Shown: piece by piece, positions 1-5,887 of the stretch
Layout of the letters: every line of letters starts with the position of its first letter
How positions within the stretch are numbered: the stretch's first letter is position 1
DNA from: a virus
Strand: one strand, 5' to 3'
DNA: 50,583 nucleotides
Virus record (IMG/VR): IMGVR_UViG_3300017917_003765
Span: 1-50,583 of that record
Notes under the pieces: model-generated
What the model was told of the DNA's origin: nothing
Database searches by the model: none
What the model saw: the letters and a program-made list of their open reading frames with translations, nothing else
Position numbers and translations under genes: made by a program

Positions 1-1
1 A

Positions 2-52
2 ATAGACGCAAACGACGACTATTTTTATCAGGACCTTAAGCTAGCCGCTTAA
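2..52 (+). CDS. C-terminal end of an upstream protein (partial)
   Basis: The frame beginning at base 2 is open from the window edge to a TAA at 50-52 and reads as an acidic/aromatic tail ending in LKLAA. A second frame (from base 1) is also open, to 37-39, but it reads as a very basic, less protein-like peptide. With only 16 codons visible, no function can be given. The choice of frame rests on composition only. Confidence 0.35.
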   Translation: MDANDDYFYQDLKLAA

Positions 53-58
53 ACCTGA
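28..58 (+). other. Imperfect stem-loop after the upstream gene, possible weak terminator
   Basis: TCAGG (28-32) pairs with CCTGA (54-58) and TTAAGC (36-41) pairs with GCTTAA (47-52), with a five-base loop and a small internal bulge. AGGGGTTTT follows at 59-67, so the T-run is only four bases, weak for an intrinsic terminator. It overlaps the possible stop codon of the partial upstream gene. Confidence 0.4.
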
Positions 59-67
59 AGGGGTTTT

Positions 68-99
68 GGTAGTTCTTCCTTTTTACCCAAAGAACTACC
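68..99 (+). other. Ten-base-pair stem-loop upstream of the first complete gene
   Basis: GGTAGTTCTT (68-77) is perfectly complementary to AAGAACTACC (90-99), with a 12-base pyrimidine-rich loop. No T-run follows on either strand, so it does not look like a standard terminator. It lies 25 bases before the ATG at 124 and could be a transcript-stabilising or processing structure in the 5' leader; this role is inference. Confidence 0.5.
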
Positions 100-123
100 C
101 AATCTAATTATACAAAATAAAAT

Positions 124-753
124 ATGAAACAGGCAATTGATCAAAATTTTTCAGACTATGGATTTTCTGTAATACAAAATGCAATCGCAGAAGAAACTGC
201 GGAACTGTGCATTACACAATTTCAGATGCATGCGAATTATTTGCATAGAAAGCATAATGCTCAAGTAGATGAGTATCGTTGGGCAGATGAACAGGTAAAC
301 AATAGTTTTGCTGCTTATGGTCAAAGCTGGGCAGATAGTTTGATGCTTATTCTTTTGCCCAAGGTAAGCAGCATTACAGGCATTACTTTATTGCCCTGTT
401 ATACTTATGCCAGGATGTATTATCCTGGCGCCATAATGCACAAACATACTGATAGACCCAGTTGTGAAATAAGTCTTACGCTTACACTAGGGGTGCAGGG
501 TGATATTTGGCCTATCTACATTGAGGGCTACGATAAACAACCAATTGAATTAATTCTGGCTCCTCGCAGTATGTTGGTTTACCGTGGAACTGAATTATCG
601 CATTGGAGGAACGAACTTTCATCTAGAACCAAAGTACAGTATCAGTTGTTTTGTCATTATGTTGATGCCAAAGGGCCTTATAATTACCATGTTTTTGATG
701 GAAGACCAGTTCTAGGCATATCAAGATTTGGACCTGAACCGCATGATACTTAA
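124..753 (+). CDS. 2-oxoglutarate/Fe(II)-dependent oxygenase-like protein
   Basis: Protein of 209 residues with the jelly-roll signature of 2OG-Fe(II) oxygenases: an HxD metal-binding pair (H108-T-D110, in MHKHTDRP), alternating hydrophobic strands, a distal histidine at H160 (ELSHWR) and a following arginine (about R168) suited to binding the 2-oxoglutarate carboxylate. Such enzymes hydroxylate proteins, nucleic acids or small molecules; the substrate cannot be read from the sequence. They are common in T4-like phages of aquatic bacteria. The ATG at 124 is the first in frame; the leader is AT-rich without a strong Shine-Dalgarno. The 3' end overlaps the next oxygenase gene by 11 nt, so the two are probably co-translated. 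Confidence 0.8.
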   Translation: MKQAIDQNFSDYGFSVIQNAIAEETAELCITQFQMHANYLHRKHNAQVDEYRWADEQVNNSFAAYGQSWADSLMLILLPKVSSITGITLLPCYTYARMYYPGAIMHKHTDRPSCEISLTLTLGVQGDIWPIYIEGYDKQPIELILAPRSMLVYRGTELSHWRNELSSRTKVQYQLFCHYVDAKGPYNYHVFDGRPVLGISRFGPEPHDT

Positions 754-1309
754 CCAAAAACCTCTGATACAAATAGTTCCTAATTTTTTAAATACTAGAA
801 TTTGTAACTATTTTTTAAATCATGATTGGAAGTGGCAGAAAAGTTTAGGTTTCGATCATGATTCACAAGCAGCTAGAGATACAGCGCATAGGGTCAGCTC
901 TACAGTTTTTATATATGATCAATTCAACATAGATTTCGTAAATTATACAAAATCTAAAGTATCACATTATTTTAACATACCTTCTAGACACATAGAAGCA
1001 CTCCAGATGGCCAGATATTCTGCTGGCGGATTTTACAAACATCATCATGATTATTTCTTTTCGGGCAAAGAGGCTGAAAATAATCGCGTCAAAACTGTAA
1101 TAATTTACCTTAACGATAATTTTATAGGCGGTTGCACAAGGTTCACTAAACTAGATATTGACATAAAACCTGTATCTGGTTCGGCATTATTTTTTCAGTA
1201 CGATTATGATTCTGATACTAATATATTGACAGAACATAGTGCTGAGCCTATAATAGAAGGAGAGAAGAATATAGTTACAGCATGGATTAGAGGTTCTGTT
1301 TGGAGATAA
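743..1309 (+). CDS. Prolyl-4-hydroxylase-like 2OG-Fe(II) oxygenase
   Basis: The core matches the P4H family in order: Y-S-A-G-G-F-Y-K-H-H-H-D with the HxD iron ligands H101/D103, the conserved GG-T-F turn (G129, G130, T132, F134), a distal iron-ligand histidine H165 (TEHSAEP) and K175 (GEKN), which in P4Hs binds the 2-oxoglutarate C5 carboxylate. All catalytic residues are therefore present. The frame stays open upstream to a TTG at 728, but the ATG at 743 (188 aa) fits the compact overlap with the preceding oxygenase better. Bacterial and phage P4H-like enzymes act on proline-containing peptides or other substrates; the Pro-rich structural proteins elsewhere in this window are candidates by inference only. 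Confidence 0.85.
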   Translation: MILNQKPLIQIVPNFLNTRICNYFLNHDWKWQKSLGFDHDSQAARDTAHRVSSTVFIYDQFNIDFVNYTKSKVSHYFNIPSRHIEALQMARYSAGGFYKHHHDYFFSGKEAENNRVKTVIIYLNDNFIGGCTRFTKLDIDIKPVSGSALFFQYDYDSDTNILTEHSAEPIIEGEKNIVTAWIRGSVWR

Positions 1310-1312
1310 ATA
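1305..1312 (+). promoter_or_regulatory. T4-type late promoter (GATAAATA)
   Basis: Matches the T4-like late -10 element NATAAATA and overlaps the stop codon of the P4H-like gene. The predicted start of transcription falls near 1319, where a CGGC-TTTA-GCCG hairpin (1319-1330) would form the extreme 5' end of the message, followed by a good AAGGAG ribosome site and the ATG at 1348. A 5' hairpin could stabilise this mRNA. Confidence 0.6.
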
Positions 1313-1347
1313 ATCAACCGGCTTTAGCCGACACACAAGGAGACACA

Positions 1348-1890
1348 ATGAAGAAGACTATCTTAGCATTAGCTTTAGCTATGGCTGCTACAGCATCTCA
1401 GGCAGCTAATTATGTAAGTTTCGATGTAGATCAGGTAAAAGACACTCGCAATGGTGCCAACAGCACGGCTCAGTATCTTAGAGCAGGCAAGGACATGGCA
1501 GGTCTCAATTTTGATCTGCAGGCTCGAACAGCAGTATTTGACAAAGGCGGAATGCTTAACAGTGTTGAAGTTACTGCAGGAAAAAATATTTCTGGTTTGA
1601 ATGCCTTTGGCGGAGTAGGTTATGACAATGGATTTAATGGTAAAGTTAATGGCGATTTCACCTATGGATTGGTTGGTGTCAAGGCAGGAATGCCTGTTGG
1701 ACCATTATTTGCTTTTACTGGTGTAAAAACACGAGTAAATTGGGATAATGATAACCCTAAACAAACTGTTACCTGGGCAGGTGTTAGCATGCCTCTTAAC
1801 AAAGCAGTAAGCGTTAGTGCAAGCATGAGTCGTTCATTGCAGGATATTCAGGAAAAAGCAGTTGGTGTTGGTTTAAGAATTTCCTACTAA
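1348..1890 (+). CDS. Secreted outer-membrane beta-barrel-like protein
   Basis: The ATG at 1348 follows AAGGAG by six bases and begins a classic signal peptide (MKK, hydrophobic stretch, cleavage after ATASQA), so it is preferred to the in-frame ATG at 1300 inside the previous gene. The mature ~160 residues alternate polar and hydrophobic residues in short strands with Gly/Asn turns and end in an aromatic (LRISY), as outer-membrane barrels do for BAM recognition. It lacks cysteine. It probably inserts into the host outer membrane late in infection. Possible roles are receptor masking/superinfection exclusion or envelope modification; none is proven. The signal and body resemble small host-type OMPs, suggesting acquisition from a bacterium. 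Confidence 0.7.
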   Translation: MKKTILALALAMAATASQAANYVSFDVDQVKDTRNGANSTAQYLRAGKDMAGLNFDLQARTAVFDKGGMLNSVEVTAGKNISGLNAFGGVGYDNGFNGKVNGDFTYGLVGVKAGMPVGPLFAFTGVKTRVNWDNDNPKQTVTWAGVSMPLNKAVSVSASMSRSLQDIQEKAVGVGLRISY

Positions 1891-1902
1891 GGAAATAGGT
1901 CC

Positions 1903-1920
1903 GGCGGTGCCTTATCCGCC
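1903..1920 (+). terminator. GC-rich hairpin after the OMP-like gene, possible terminator
   Basis: GGCGG (1903-1907) pairs with CCGCC (1916-1920) over an eight-base loop, just after the OMP-like stop codon. The run after it (ATTAACAC) is not T-rich, so it may act as a 3' stabiliser rather than a true terminator. Confidence 0.4.
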
Positions 1921-1946
1921 ATTAACACACAAACACAGGAGATAAC

Positions 1947-2216
1947 ATGTCAAACATGTCACCATTCGAAATTAGGTTAGAGCTACTTAAAATGGCTCAA
2001 ACCATGCTTGAACAAGACTACTTCGGTAAGCGAGATTCTATTTCCAACGATTGGACTACTAAAGTAGAAAACGCACGCCACGCTGGTACACAACCTCCAG
2101 ATCATCCTGGATTTCCCAGCTATCCCACCGAAGCTGAAATCATACACAAAGCGCAAATTCTTAACGGCTTTGTTTCTCAACTTCCGCAGACCTTAGAGAA
2201 ACCTTCTAAGAAGTAA
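1947..2216 (+). CDS. Small conserved phage protein, function unknown
   Basis: An 89-residue protein starting at ATG 1947 after an AGGAG ribosome site. The N-terminal half (FEIRLELLKMAQTMLEQDY) is an amphipathic helix; the middle is Pro/His-rich (about residues 45-60) and a second helix follows. Proteins with this helix plus short-linker layout are frequent in T4-like phages of aquatic bacteria and are annotated only as hypothetical, as far as I can recall. It sits alone between two hairpins (1903-1920 and 2222-2237), so it may form a one-gene unit. Confidence 0.8.
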   Translation: MSNMSPFEIRLELLKMAQTMLEQDYFGKRDSISNDWTTKVENARHAGTQPPDHPGFPSYPTEAEIIHKAQILNGFVSQLPQTLEKPSKK

Positions 2217-2221
2217 TCTAA

Positions 2222-2237
2222 AGGGGGTTCGCCCCCT
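2222..2237 (+). terminator. UUCG-tetraloop hairpin terminator
   Basis: AGGGGG (2222-2227) pairs with CCCCCT (2232-2237) around a very stable TTCG loop, five bases after the stop of the 89-aa gene. The trailing CTTGG is poor in T, so termination may be partial, or the hairpin may protect the 3' end. Confidence 0.6.
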
Positions 2238-2249
2238 CTTGGAGCTTAC

Positions 2250-2783
2250 ATGGAACGCGCAATCAAACTAGCATTATTAGCATTCGCTGCATATTTGTCA
2301 GTAAATCTAATGCTAAAAGTAGTTGATTATAAATTTAACTATCTCAAAAATAATCCCACGGATTATTATAGCACAGTTACAGCCAAAGAAAGAGAACGCC
2401 AACTAGAATGTTTGGCGCAAAACATTTACTATGAAGCAGCCAAAGAACCCTTCGAGGGCAAGGTAGCAGTAGCACAGGTTACTTTAAATAGAGTCGAAAG
2501 TGGATTGTTTCCAGCTGACATCTGTAAGGCCATTTATCAGAAAAATGTCTTCTTTGATAAAGTAGTTTGTCAGTTTAGCTGGTACTGTGATAAAGCAGCT
2601 ACTAGAAAACCTGTACATACTCCTTCATACGATGAATGCTATACAGTAGCCAAGAAAGTTCTTTTAGAAGGGTTTAGGTTAGAAGGTCTTACCGAAGCTC
2701 TATACTATCATGCAAACTATGTGAATCCTGGTTGGAAGAAGCAAAAAATCGCTACCATTGGCAACCATATCTTCTACAAATAA
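2250..2783 (+). CDS. SleB-like cell-wall hydrolase with N-terminal membrane anchor
   Basis: A 177-residue protein. Residues 5-22 form a hydrophobic anchor. Residues 52-177 match the SleB / Hydrolase_2 family: CLAQNIYYEAAKEP with the catalytic-type E62, the VAQVTLNRV helix, the FPADICKAIYQ segment, the CQFSWYCD motif (107-114) and the closing IGNHIFYK. The family cleaves peptidoglycan glycan strands. The membrane anchor suggests export to the inner membrane/periplasm and an endolysin-like role in lysis; the holin encoded at 7509-8090 on the other strand would be a partner. Several cysteines (C54, C92, C107, C113, C130) may form periplasmic disulfides. Confidence 0.85.
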   Translation: MERAIKLALLAFAAYLSVNLMLKVVDYKFNYLKNNPTDYYSTVTAKERERQLECLAQNIYYEAAKEPFEGKVAVAQVTLNRVESGLFPADICKAIYQKNVFFDKVVCQFSWYCDKAATRKPVHTPSYDECYTVAKKVLLEGFRLEGLTEALYYHANYVNPGWKKQKIATIGNHIFYK

Positions 2784-2784
2784 C

Positions 2785-3138
2785 ATGAACATACTACAAC
2801 GTTTTAAAGAATCTAATTCTAAAATTCATCTTTCTGAAATCATAAACCTGCAAAAGATTTCAGAATTTTGTAGAACAAAACTTACAGCAGCTACTGCTGA
2901 AACCATTGCCTGGATTGGATTGATTCTAATACATGCTGCTACTGTACCTACGCTCTTGGCAGTCATGAGCGGCTTGACCGAAAAAATGCCGCCGGTTGAT
3001 CTTGTTCTATTTGTTTGGGCAGGTCTATCGCTTTTCTTTGTGAGAGCTGCTATACTCAAGGACATGGTAATGGTTATTACCATTGGTTTTGGATTCGTAG
3101 TACATGCAGCGATGCTAGCCCTTATTACTTTTAAATAA
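2785..3138 (+). CDS. Small membrane protein with three predicted transmembrane helices
   Basis: The ATG at 2785, one base after the SleB-like stop codon, gives 117 residues and is preferred to an in-frame TTG at 2758 inside the hydrolase gene. A polar N-terminus of about 38 residues precedes three hydrophobic helices (roughly residues 42-62, 70-88 and 92-114). No enzymatic motif is visible. Lying directly after an anchored cell-wall hydrolase, it could be a lysis accessory (holin or antiholin-like) protein, but a plain phage membrane protein is equally possible. Confidence 0.75.
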   Translation: MNILQRFKESNSKIHLSEIINLQKISEFCRTKLTAATAETIAWIGLILIHAATVPTLLAVMSGLTEKMPPVDLVLFVWAGLSLFFVRAAILKDMVMVITIGFGFVVHAAMLALITFK

Positions 3139-3139
3139 C

Positions 3140-3391
3140 ATGGATGAAATAACAGACAGCCTGGTAATTACCAAAAAATTTAAGAACCCTACAGAGTTCA
3201 GTATTTACATAGAAAACAAGGTCATGGAAACCAAGGCAGGTTACATGGACTGTATTATATCATACTGCACCGAGGCCGACATTAACATAGAAAGTATTGC
3301 CAAACTGGTGAATAGCACTCTAAAGGAAAAAATTAGATGTGAAGCCGAAGAGCAAAATTACATGAAACCACGTACCAAGTTACCTATATAA
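3140..3391 (+). CDS. gp33: Late transcription co-activator gp33
   Basis: 83 residues. The pattern TKKFKNPTEFSIYIEN... YMDCIISYCTE... LVNSTLKEKIRCEAEEQNYM followed by a KLP tail matches the small gp33 proteins of T4-like aquatic phages in length and residue spacing. gp33 bridges host RNA polymerase and the sliding clamp, and with the gp55 sigma factor activates NATAAATA late promoters; six such sites lie in this window. It starts two bases after the membrane protein stop and shares a TAATG overlap with gp59, a pairing also seen in T4, where genes 59 and 33 are neighbours. Confidence 0.85.
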   Translation: MDEITDSLVITKKFKNPTEFSIYIENKVMETKAGYMDCIISYCTEADINIESIAKLVNSTLKEKIRCEAEEQNYMKPRTKLPI

Positions 3392-4161
3392 TGGATAGTT
3401 TTACAGTATACAAAACTTATTTGGCTCTTAGAGCACATTTTACAACTGATAATTATAATATATTTGAAATGCAGGGTCGAGTCAGAGCCAGCAAGAAAGC
3501 ATTTTCCAATAGAAAAGATTTATTTAGTATAGAAAAGATCAGTAAGAAATATTCTGATGCCGAAGTAGTGAATCTTTTAGTTGCTAATTTTGTTTCAGGC
3601 AATCGTTGGGGCGGGGTTTTCGATGGCGACGCACATGAAGTTTATCTTAATTGGTTAGGCATTCAGGAAAGACTTCATTATCAGTTTAAACAGGATCTGG
3701 ATACTTTGATTGAATACACTGATGATTGGAACGATCTTTGTGAAGGTACAGGGCATCCATATATAATAAAGGCCTACCTGGGTCAGAGAATATGTTTAGA
3801 AACACTTTGTATTCTGGATCAGTTAACTGACTCGGGCATATCTGATCTGGACATAGATGATGCTGTAATATGGCCTGATCTTAAACGGTTAATTATTAAA
3901 TATAAACCTTTTTTAAAGTATGATTCCAACAGATATGGAAAAGATTTTAGATCAAGAATTAGATTTAACTCAGACCAGGTTAAGAGCCATGGAGGAGCAT
4001 CTAGTTCAAATGCAGGAGCAGCAGACTGTAGTTCAAGAACAAATCGTAAACATGATGTTGAGCATCAAAGAAACACAACGATACCTAATAAAACTGGCAA
4101 AAAATCAACAAGATTTAACCAAGAGAATTTCTCAGTGGCCCTATCTAACTATTTCCAATAA
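3391..4161 (+). CDS. gp59: Helicase loader gp59 with an unusual C-terminal extension
   Basis: Residues 1-180 follow the gp59 family: VYKTYLALRAHF at the start, the RVRASKKAFSNRKDLF segment, LVANFVSGNRWGGVFDGDA, and a C-terminal helical half ending with DLKRLIIKYKPFLKY. gp59 loads the gp41 helicase onto gp32-coated DNA at forks and recombination intermediates; gp32 is three genes downstream. T4 gp59 is 217 residues; here the frame runs to 256. From about residue 178 on the sequence becomes Ser/Asn/Arg-rich and low complexity, exactly where another frame (3920-4171) reads as a clean coiled coil. The tail is therefore probably a by-product of, or secondary to, that overlapping gene. Confidence 0.85.
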   Translation: MDSFTVYKTYLALRAHFTTDNYNIFEMQGRVRASKKAFSNRKDLFSIEKISKKYSDAEVVNLLVANFVSGNRWGGVFDGDAHEVYLNWLGIQERLHYQFKQDLDTLIEYTDDWNDLCEGTGHPYIIKAYLGQRICLETLCILDQLTDSGISDLDIDDAVIWPDLKRLIIKYKPFLKYDSNRYGKDFRSRIRFNSDQVKSHGGASSSNAGAADCSSRTNRKHDVEHQRNTTIPNKTGKKSTRFNQENFSVALSNYFQ

Positions 4162-4171
4162 TGAAGAATAA
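3920..4171 (+). CDS. Coiled-coil protein overlapping the end of gp59 in another frame
   Basis: An ATG at 3920 (alternative ATG at 3935) opens an 83-residue frame, +1 relative to gp59, with strong heptad character: repeated Leu/Met/Val/Ile at a/d positions and many Gln/Glu/Lys (LDLTQTRLRAMEEHLVQMQ, then IKETQRYLIKLAKNQQDL). No strong ribosome site precedes it, though AAAG lies close before the ATG; translation may be coupled to gp59. Small coiled-coil proteins are common in this location class, but I cannot name a family. Its protein-like composition, against the low-complexity gp59 frame over the same bases, is the main evidence that it is real. Confidence 0.65.
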   Translation: MIPTDMEKILDQELDLTQTRLRAMEEHLVQMQEQQTVVQEQIVNMMLSIKETQRYLIKLAKNQQDLTKRISQWPYLTISNNEE

Positions 4172-4176
4172 ATAAC

Positions 4177-4368
4177 ATGAAGCACAAGGATTTTGAGGTT
4201 GATCGTGAACCAAAATTACATAAAGTCCAAAAAGGCATGGGTTCTAGGATTGACAAACACAAGAAACTTATATATAATCTGGCATCATCCTATAGAAAGG
4301 GTGGTGTCGATTTAGATGATGAGTATGATGCAAATTTATATTATGATACACATACTAAACGACGTTAA
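4177..4368 (+). CDS. Small basic protein, function unknown
   Basis: 63 residues beginning MKHKDF, rich in Lys/Arg/His in the first half (KLHKVQKGMGSRIDKHKKL) and acidic with tyrosines in the second (DLDDEYDANLYYDT). A similar basic-then-acidic small protein occurs near gp32 in related aquatic T4-like phages, as far as I recall. It starts six bases after the coiled-coil stop and 33 bases before gp32, so it is in the same transcription unit. The basic helix could contact nucleic acid; this is inference only. Confidence 0.75.
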   Translation: MKHKDFEVDREPKLHKVQKGMGSRIDKHKKLIYNLASSYRKGGVDLDDEYDANLYYDTHTKRR

Positions 4369-4400
4369 TACAGCTAATACATCAAATACGGAGAAATACC

Positions 4401-5342
4401 ATGGCATTTACAAGCCTTTCAGATCTGCGCCGCAGCCGCGGTGGTTTTGATCAACTAGTCAAAGAAGTAGAACGTATCAGCACACCAGCCGGTGAATCTA
4501 ATAAAAACGATGATCGTTTTTGGACACCCGATGTCGACAAAGCTGGTAATGGTTATGCAGTAATTCGTTTCCTCCCACCATCCAAAGGCGAAGAATTTCC
4601 CTTCGTTCGTGTTTGGAAGCATGCGTTCCAGGGACCGACTGGAAAATGGTACATTGAAAATAGTTTGACTACTATTGGTCAAAATGACCCAGTTGGTGAG
4701 TTAAATCAGGAACTTTGGAATTCAGGAACCGAAGCCAACAAAGAAGTTGCTCGCAAGCAGAAACGCAAACTGGAGTATATTACTAATATTCTGGTTGTTA
4801 CTGACAGCAAGCGTCCTGAAAACGAAGGCAAAGTTTTCCTGTTCAAGTTTGGTAAAAAGATCTGGGACAAGATCAAAGACGTAACCGAGCCACAGTTCGA
4901 AGATGAAAAGCCCATCAATCCCTTTGATTTCTGGGAAGGCGCTAACTTCAAACTAAAAATTCGCAATGTTGAAGGTTATCGTAACTATGATAAGTCTGAA
5001 TTTGACAAACCAAGTTCAGTTAGCGAGTCTGATGCCGATATTGAGAAAATTTGGTCTCAGCAACATAGTTTGACAGACTTTCATCATGCACGCCATTTCA
5101 AGAGCTATGATGAGCTTAAGAAGAAATTAGATTCAGTTTTGAATGCATCTGGTTCAGTTCCACGCAGAGCCGAGCAGATGAATTTAGATGAGGATGAAGT
5201 CGAAGTACCTTCAACTCGTTTTGGATCAGCAGAAAAAGCTTCCGCCCCAGCTAAAGCCAAGGCTACAGCACCCAGGAAGGAAGAAGATTTTGATGATACC
5301 GAAAGTCTCTCGTACTTCGCTAAACTAGCCAACGATGACTAG
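4401..5342 (+). CDS. gp32: Single-stranded DNA-binding protein gp32 (zinc-ligand cysteines absent)
   Basis: 313 residues with the gp32 architecture: a basic N-terminal cooperativity region (SLSDLRRSRGG), the OB-fold core including AGNGYAVIRFLPP (48-60), WKHAFQGPTGKWYIEN (72-87), the LEYITNILVV strand and ENEGKVFLFKFGKKIWDKI, then WEGANFKLKIRNVEGYRNYD, and an acidic C-terminal tail for protein contacts. It coats single-stranded DNA in replication, repair and recombination and works with gp59. T4 gp32 binds zinc with three Cys and one His; here the protein has no cysteine at all, with Ser, Asp and Gly at the Cys-equivalent places, while H74 remains. Similar loss is typical of cyanophage-type gp32. 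GGAG precedes the ATG by eight bases. Confidence 0.95.
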   Translation: MAFTSLSDLRRSRGGFDQLVKEVERISTPAGESNKNDDRFWTPDVDKAGNGYAVIRFLPPSKGEEFPFVRVWKHAFQGPTGKWYIENSLTTIGQNDPVGELNQELWNSGTEANKEVARKQKRKLEYITNILVVTDSKRPENEGKVFLFKFGKKIWDKIKDVTEPQFEDEKPINPFDFWEGANFKLKIRNVEGYRNYDKSEFDKPSSVSESDADIEKIWSQQHSLTDFHHARHFKSYDELKKKLDSVLNASGSVPRRAEQMNLDEDEVEVPSTRFGSAEKASAPAKAKATAPRKEEDFDDTESLSYFAKLANDD

Positions 5343-5356
5343 AGTCAGACTGATGA

Positions 5357-5390
5357 GCAGCACCAAGCGCCCCATGTGTAGCCGTGCTGT
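5357..5390 (+). other. Stem-loop in the gp32 3' untranslated region
   Basis: GCAGCAC (5357-5363) pairs with GTGCTGT (5384-5390), one G-T wobble included, closing a 20-base loop. It lies 15 bases after the gp32 stop, within the 92-base gap before the next gene, and is followed by CCTAATGTAG rather than a T-run. It may protect the gp32 message or be a processing site. No known RNA family was recognised. Confidence 0.45.
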
Positions 5391-5434
5391 CCTAATGTAG
5401 GCCAACATCGATTTTCAAACTAAAAGGAAATAAA

Positions 5435-5656
5435 ATGAAATTTATTATCGCATTGTTTGCTGCCTTGGGTCTGTCTGTAGCCGTCGCTGCTGACGCCAAG
5501 AAAGAAGAACCCAAGAAAGACGCTCCTAAAGCTGAAGCCAAGAAGGAAGAGGCCAAGAAGGAAGACAAACCCAAAGTCAAGCCTGTTGGTAAAGATGGCA
5601 AACCTGTCGAAGAAAAGAAAGACGACAAGAAACCAGCTGAACCTGCCAAGAAGTAA
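5435..5656 (+). CDS. Small secreted Lys/Glu/Ala/Pro-rich protein
   Basis: 73 residues: a signal peptide (MKFIIALFAALGLSVAVA, likely cleavage before ADA) followed by a low-complexity mature part built from KKEE/KKDA/PKAE-type repeats, with almost no hydrophobic residues. It should be exported to the periplasm and be intrinsically disordered. AAAAGGAAAT precedes the start. Very similar AKKEEPKK-type small exported proteins are common in freshwater Burkholderiales, so it may be host-derived. A function in envelope shielding or lysis is possible but not supported by any motif. A hairpin terminator follows directly. Confidence 0.75.
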   Translation: MKFIIALFAALGLSVAVAADAKKEEPKKDAPKAEAKKEEAKKEDKPKVKPVGKDGKPVEEKKDDKKPAEPAKK

Positions 5657-5661
5657 GGAAT

Positions 5662-5680
5662 GGGGCGCGAGCCCCATTTT
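5662..5680 (+). terminator. Rho-independent terminator (GCGA tetraloop plus T-run)
   Basis: GGGGC (5662-5666) pairs with GCCCC (5671-5675) over a GCGA loop and is followed by ATTTTTAT. It lies six bases after the stop of the secreted Lys-rich protein, a textbook intrinsic terminator ending the gp32-side transcript. It overlaps an upstream in-frame ATG (5660) of the next ORF, which argues against that ATG as start. Confidence 0.8.
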
Positions 5681-5683
5681 TAT

Positions 5684-5887
5684 ATGCACAATTTAAAATA
5701 CAACGATCTAAGTGCTGCCTACATGTCCATTTGTTTGGCCAAGTCACGAAATGCCTTTACAGCTGAAGAGCTTAAAGGTGTAGATGAGGTTATAGTTAAG
5801 TTATATGAGTTTTTAGAATCAATCAAGACTGATATCGAGAACAGAACTACTTATATAACTGATTTAGATTTAGAATCTGAAGATTAA
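5684..5887 (+). CDS. Small acidic protein, function unknown
   Basis: 67 residues from the ATG at 5684 (MHNLKYNDLSAAYMSI). The in-frame ATG at 5660 lies inside the terminator stem and is rejected. The protein is largely helical, with an ending rich in Asp/Glu (TDLDLESED). No motif is recognised; small proteins of this type are frequent in T4-like phages. There is hardly any leader after the terminator, so expression may depend on read-through. Its TAA and the TAA of the convergent gene on the other strand share the palindrome TTAA at 5884-5887. Confidence 0.65.
   Translation: MHNLKYNDLSAAYMSICLAKSRNAFTAEELKGVDEVIVKLYEFLESIKTDIENRTTYITDLDLESED

Noticed and set aside
4167-4174. AATAAATA as a late promoter before the 63-aa gene or gp32
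   Set aside because: It overlaps the coiled-coil stop and ends only two bases before the ATG at 4177; it could serve gp32 at a distance but nothing supports that.
5347-5400. Possible hammerhead ribozyme after gp32 (CTGATGA followed by a stem)
   Set aside because: The second core element GAAA after the stem is absent (CCTAAT is found instead), and no matching third stem or cleavage triplet was found.
5660-5683. Longer start (ATG 5660) for the small acidic protein
   Set aside because: These codons are the stem, loop and T-run of an intrinsic terminator.
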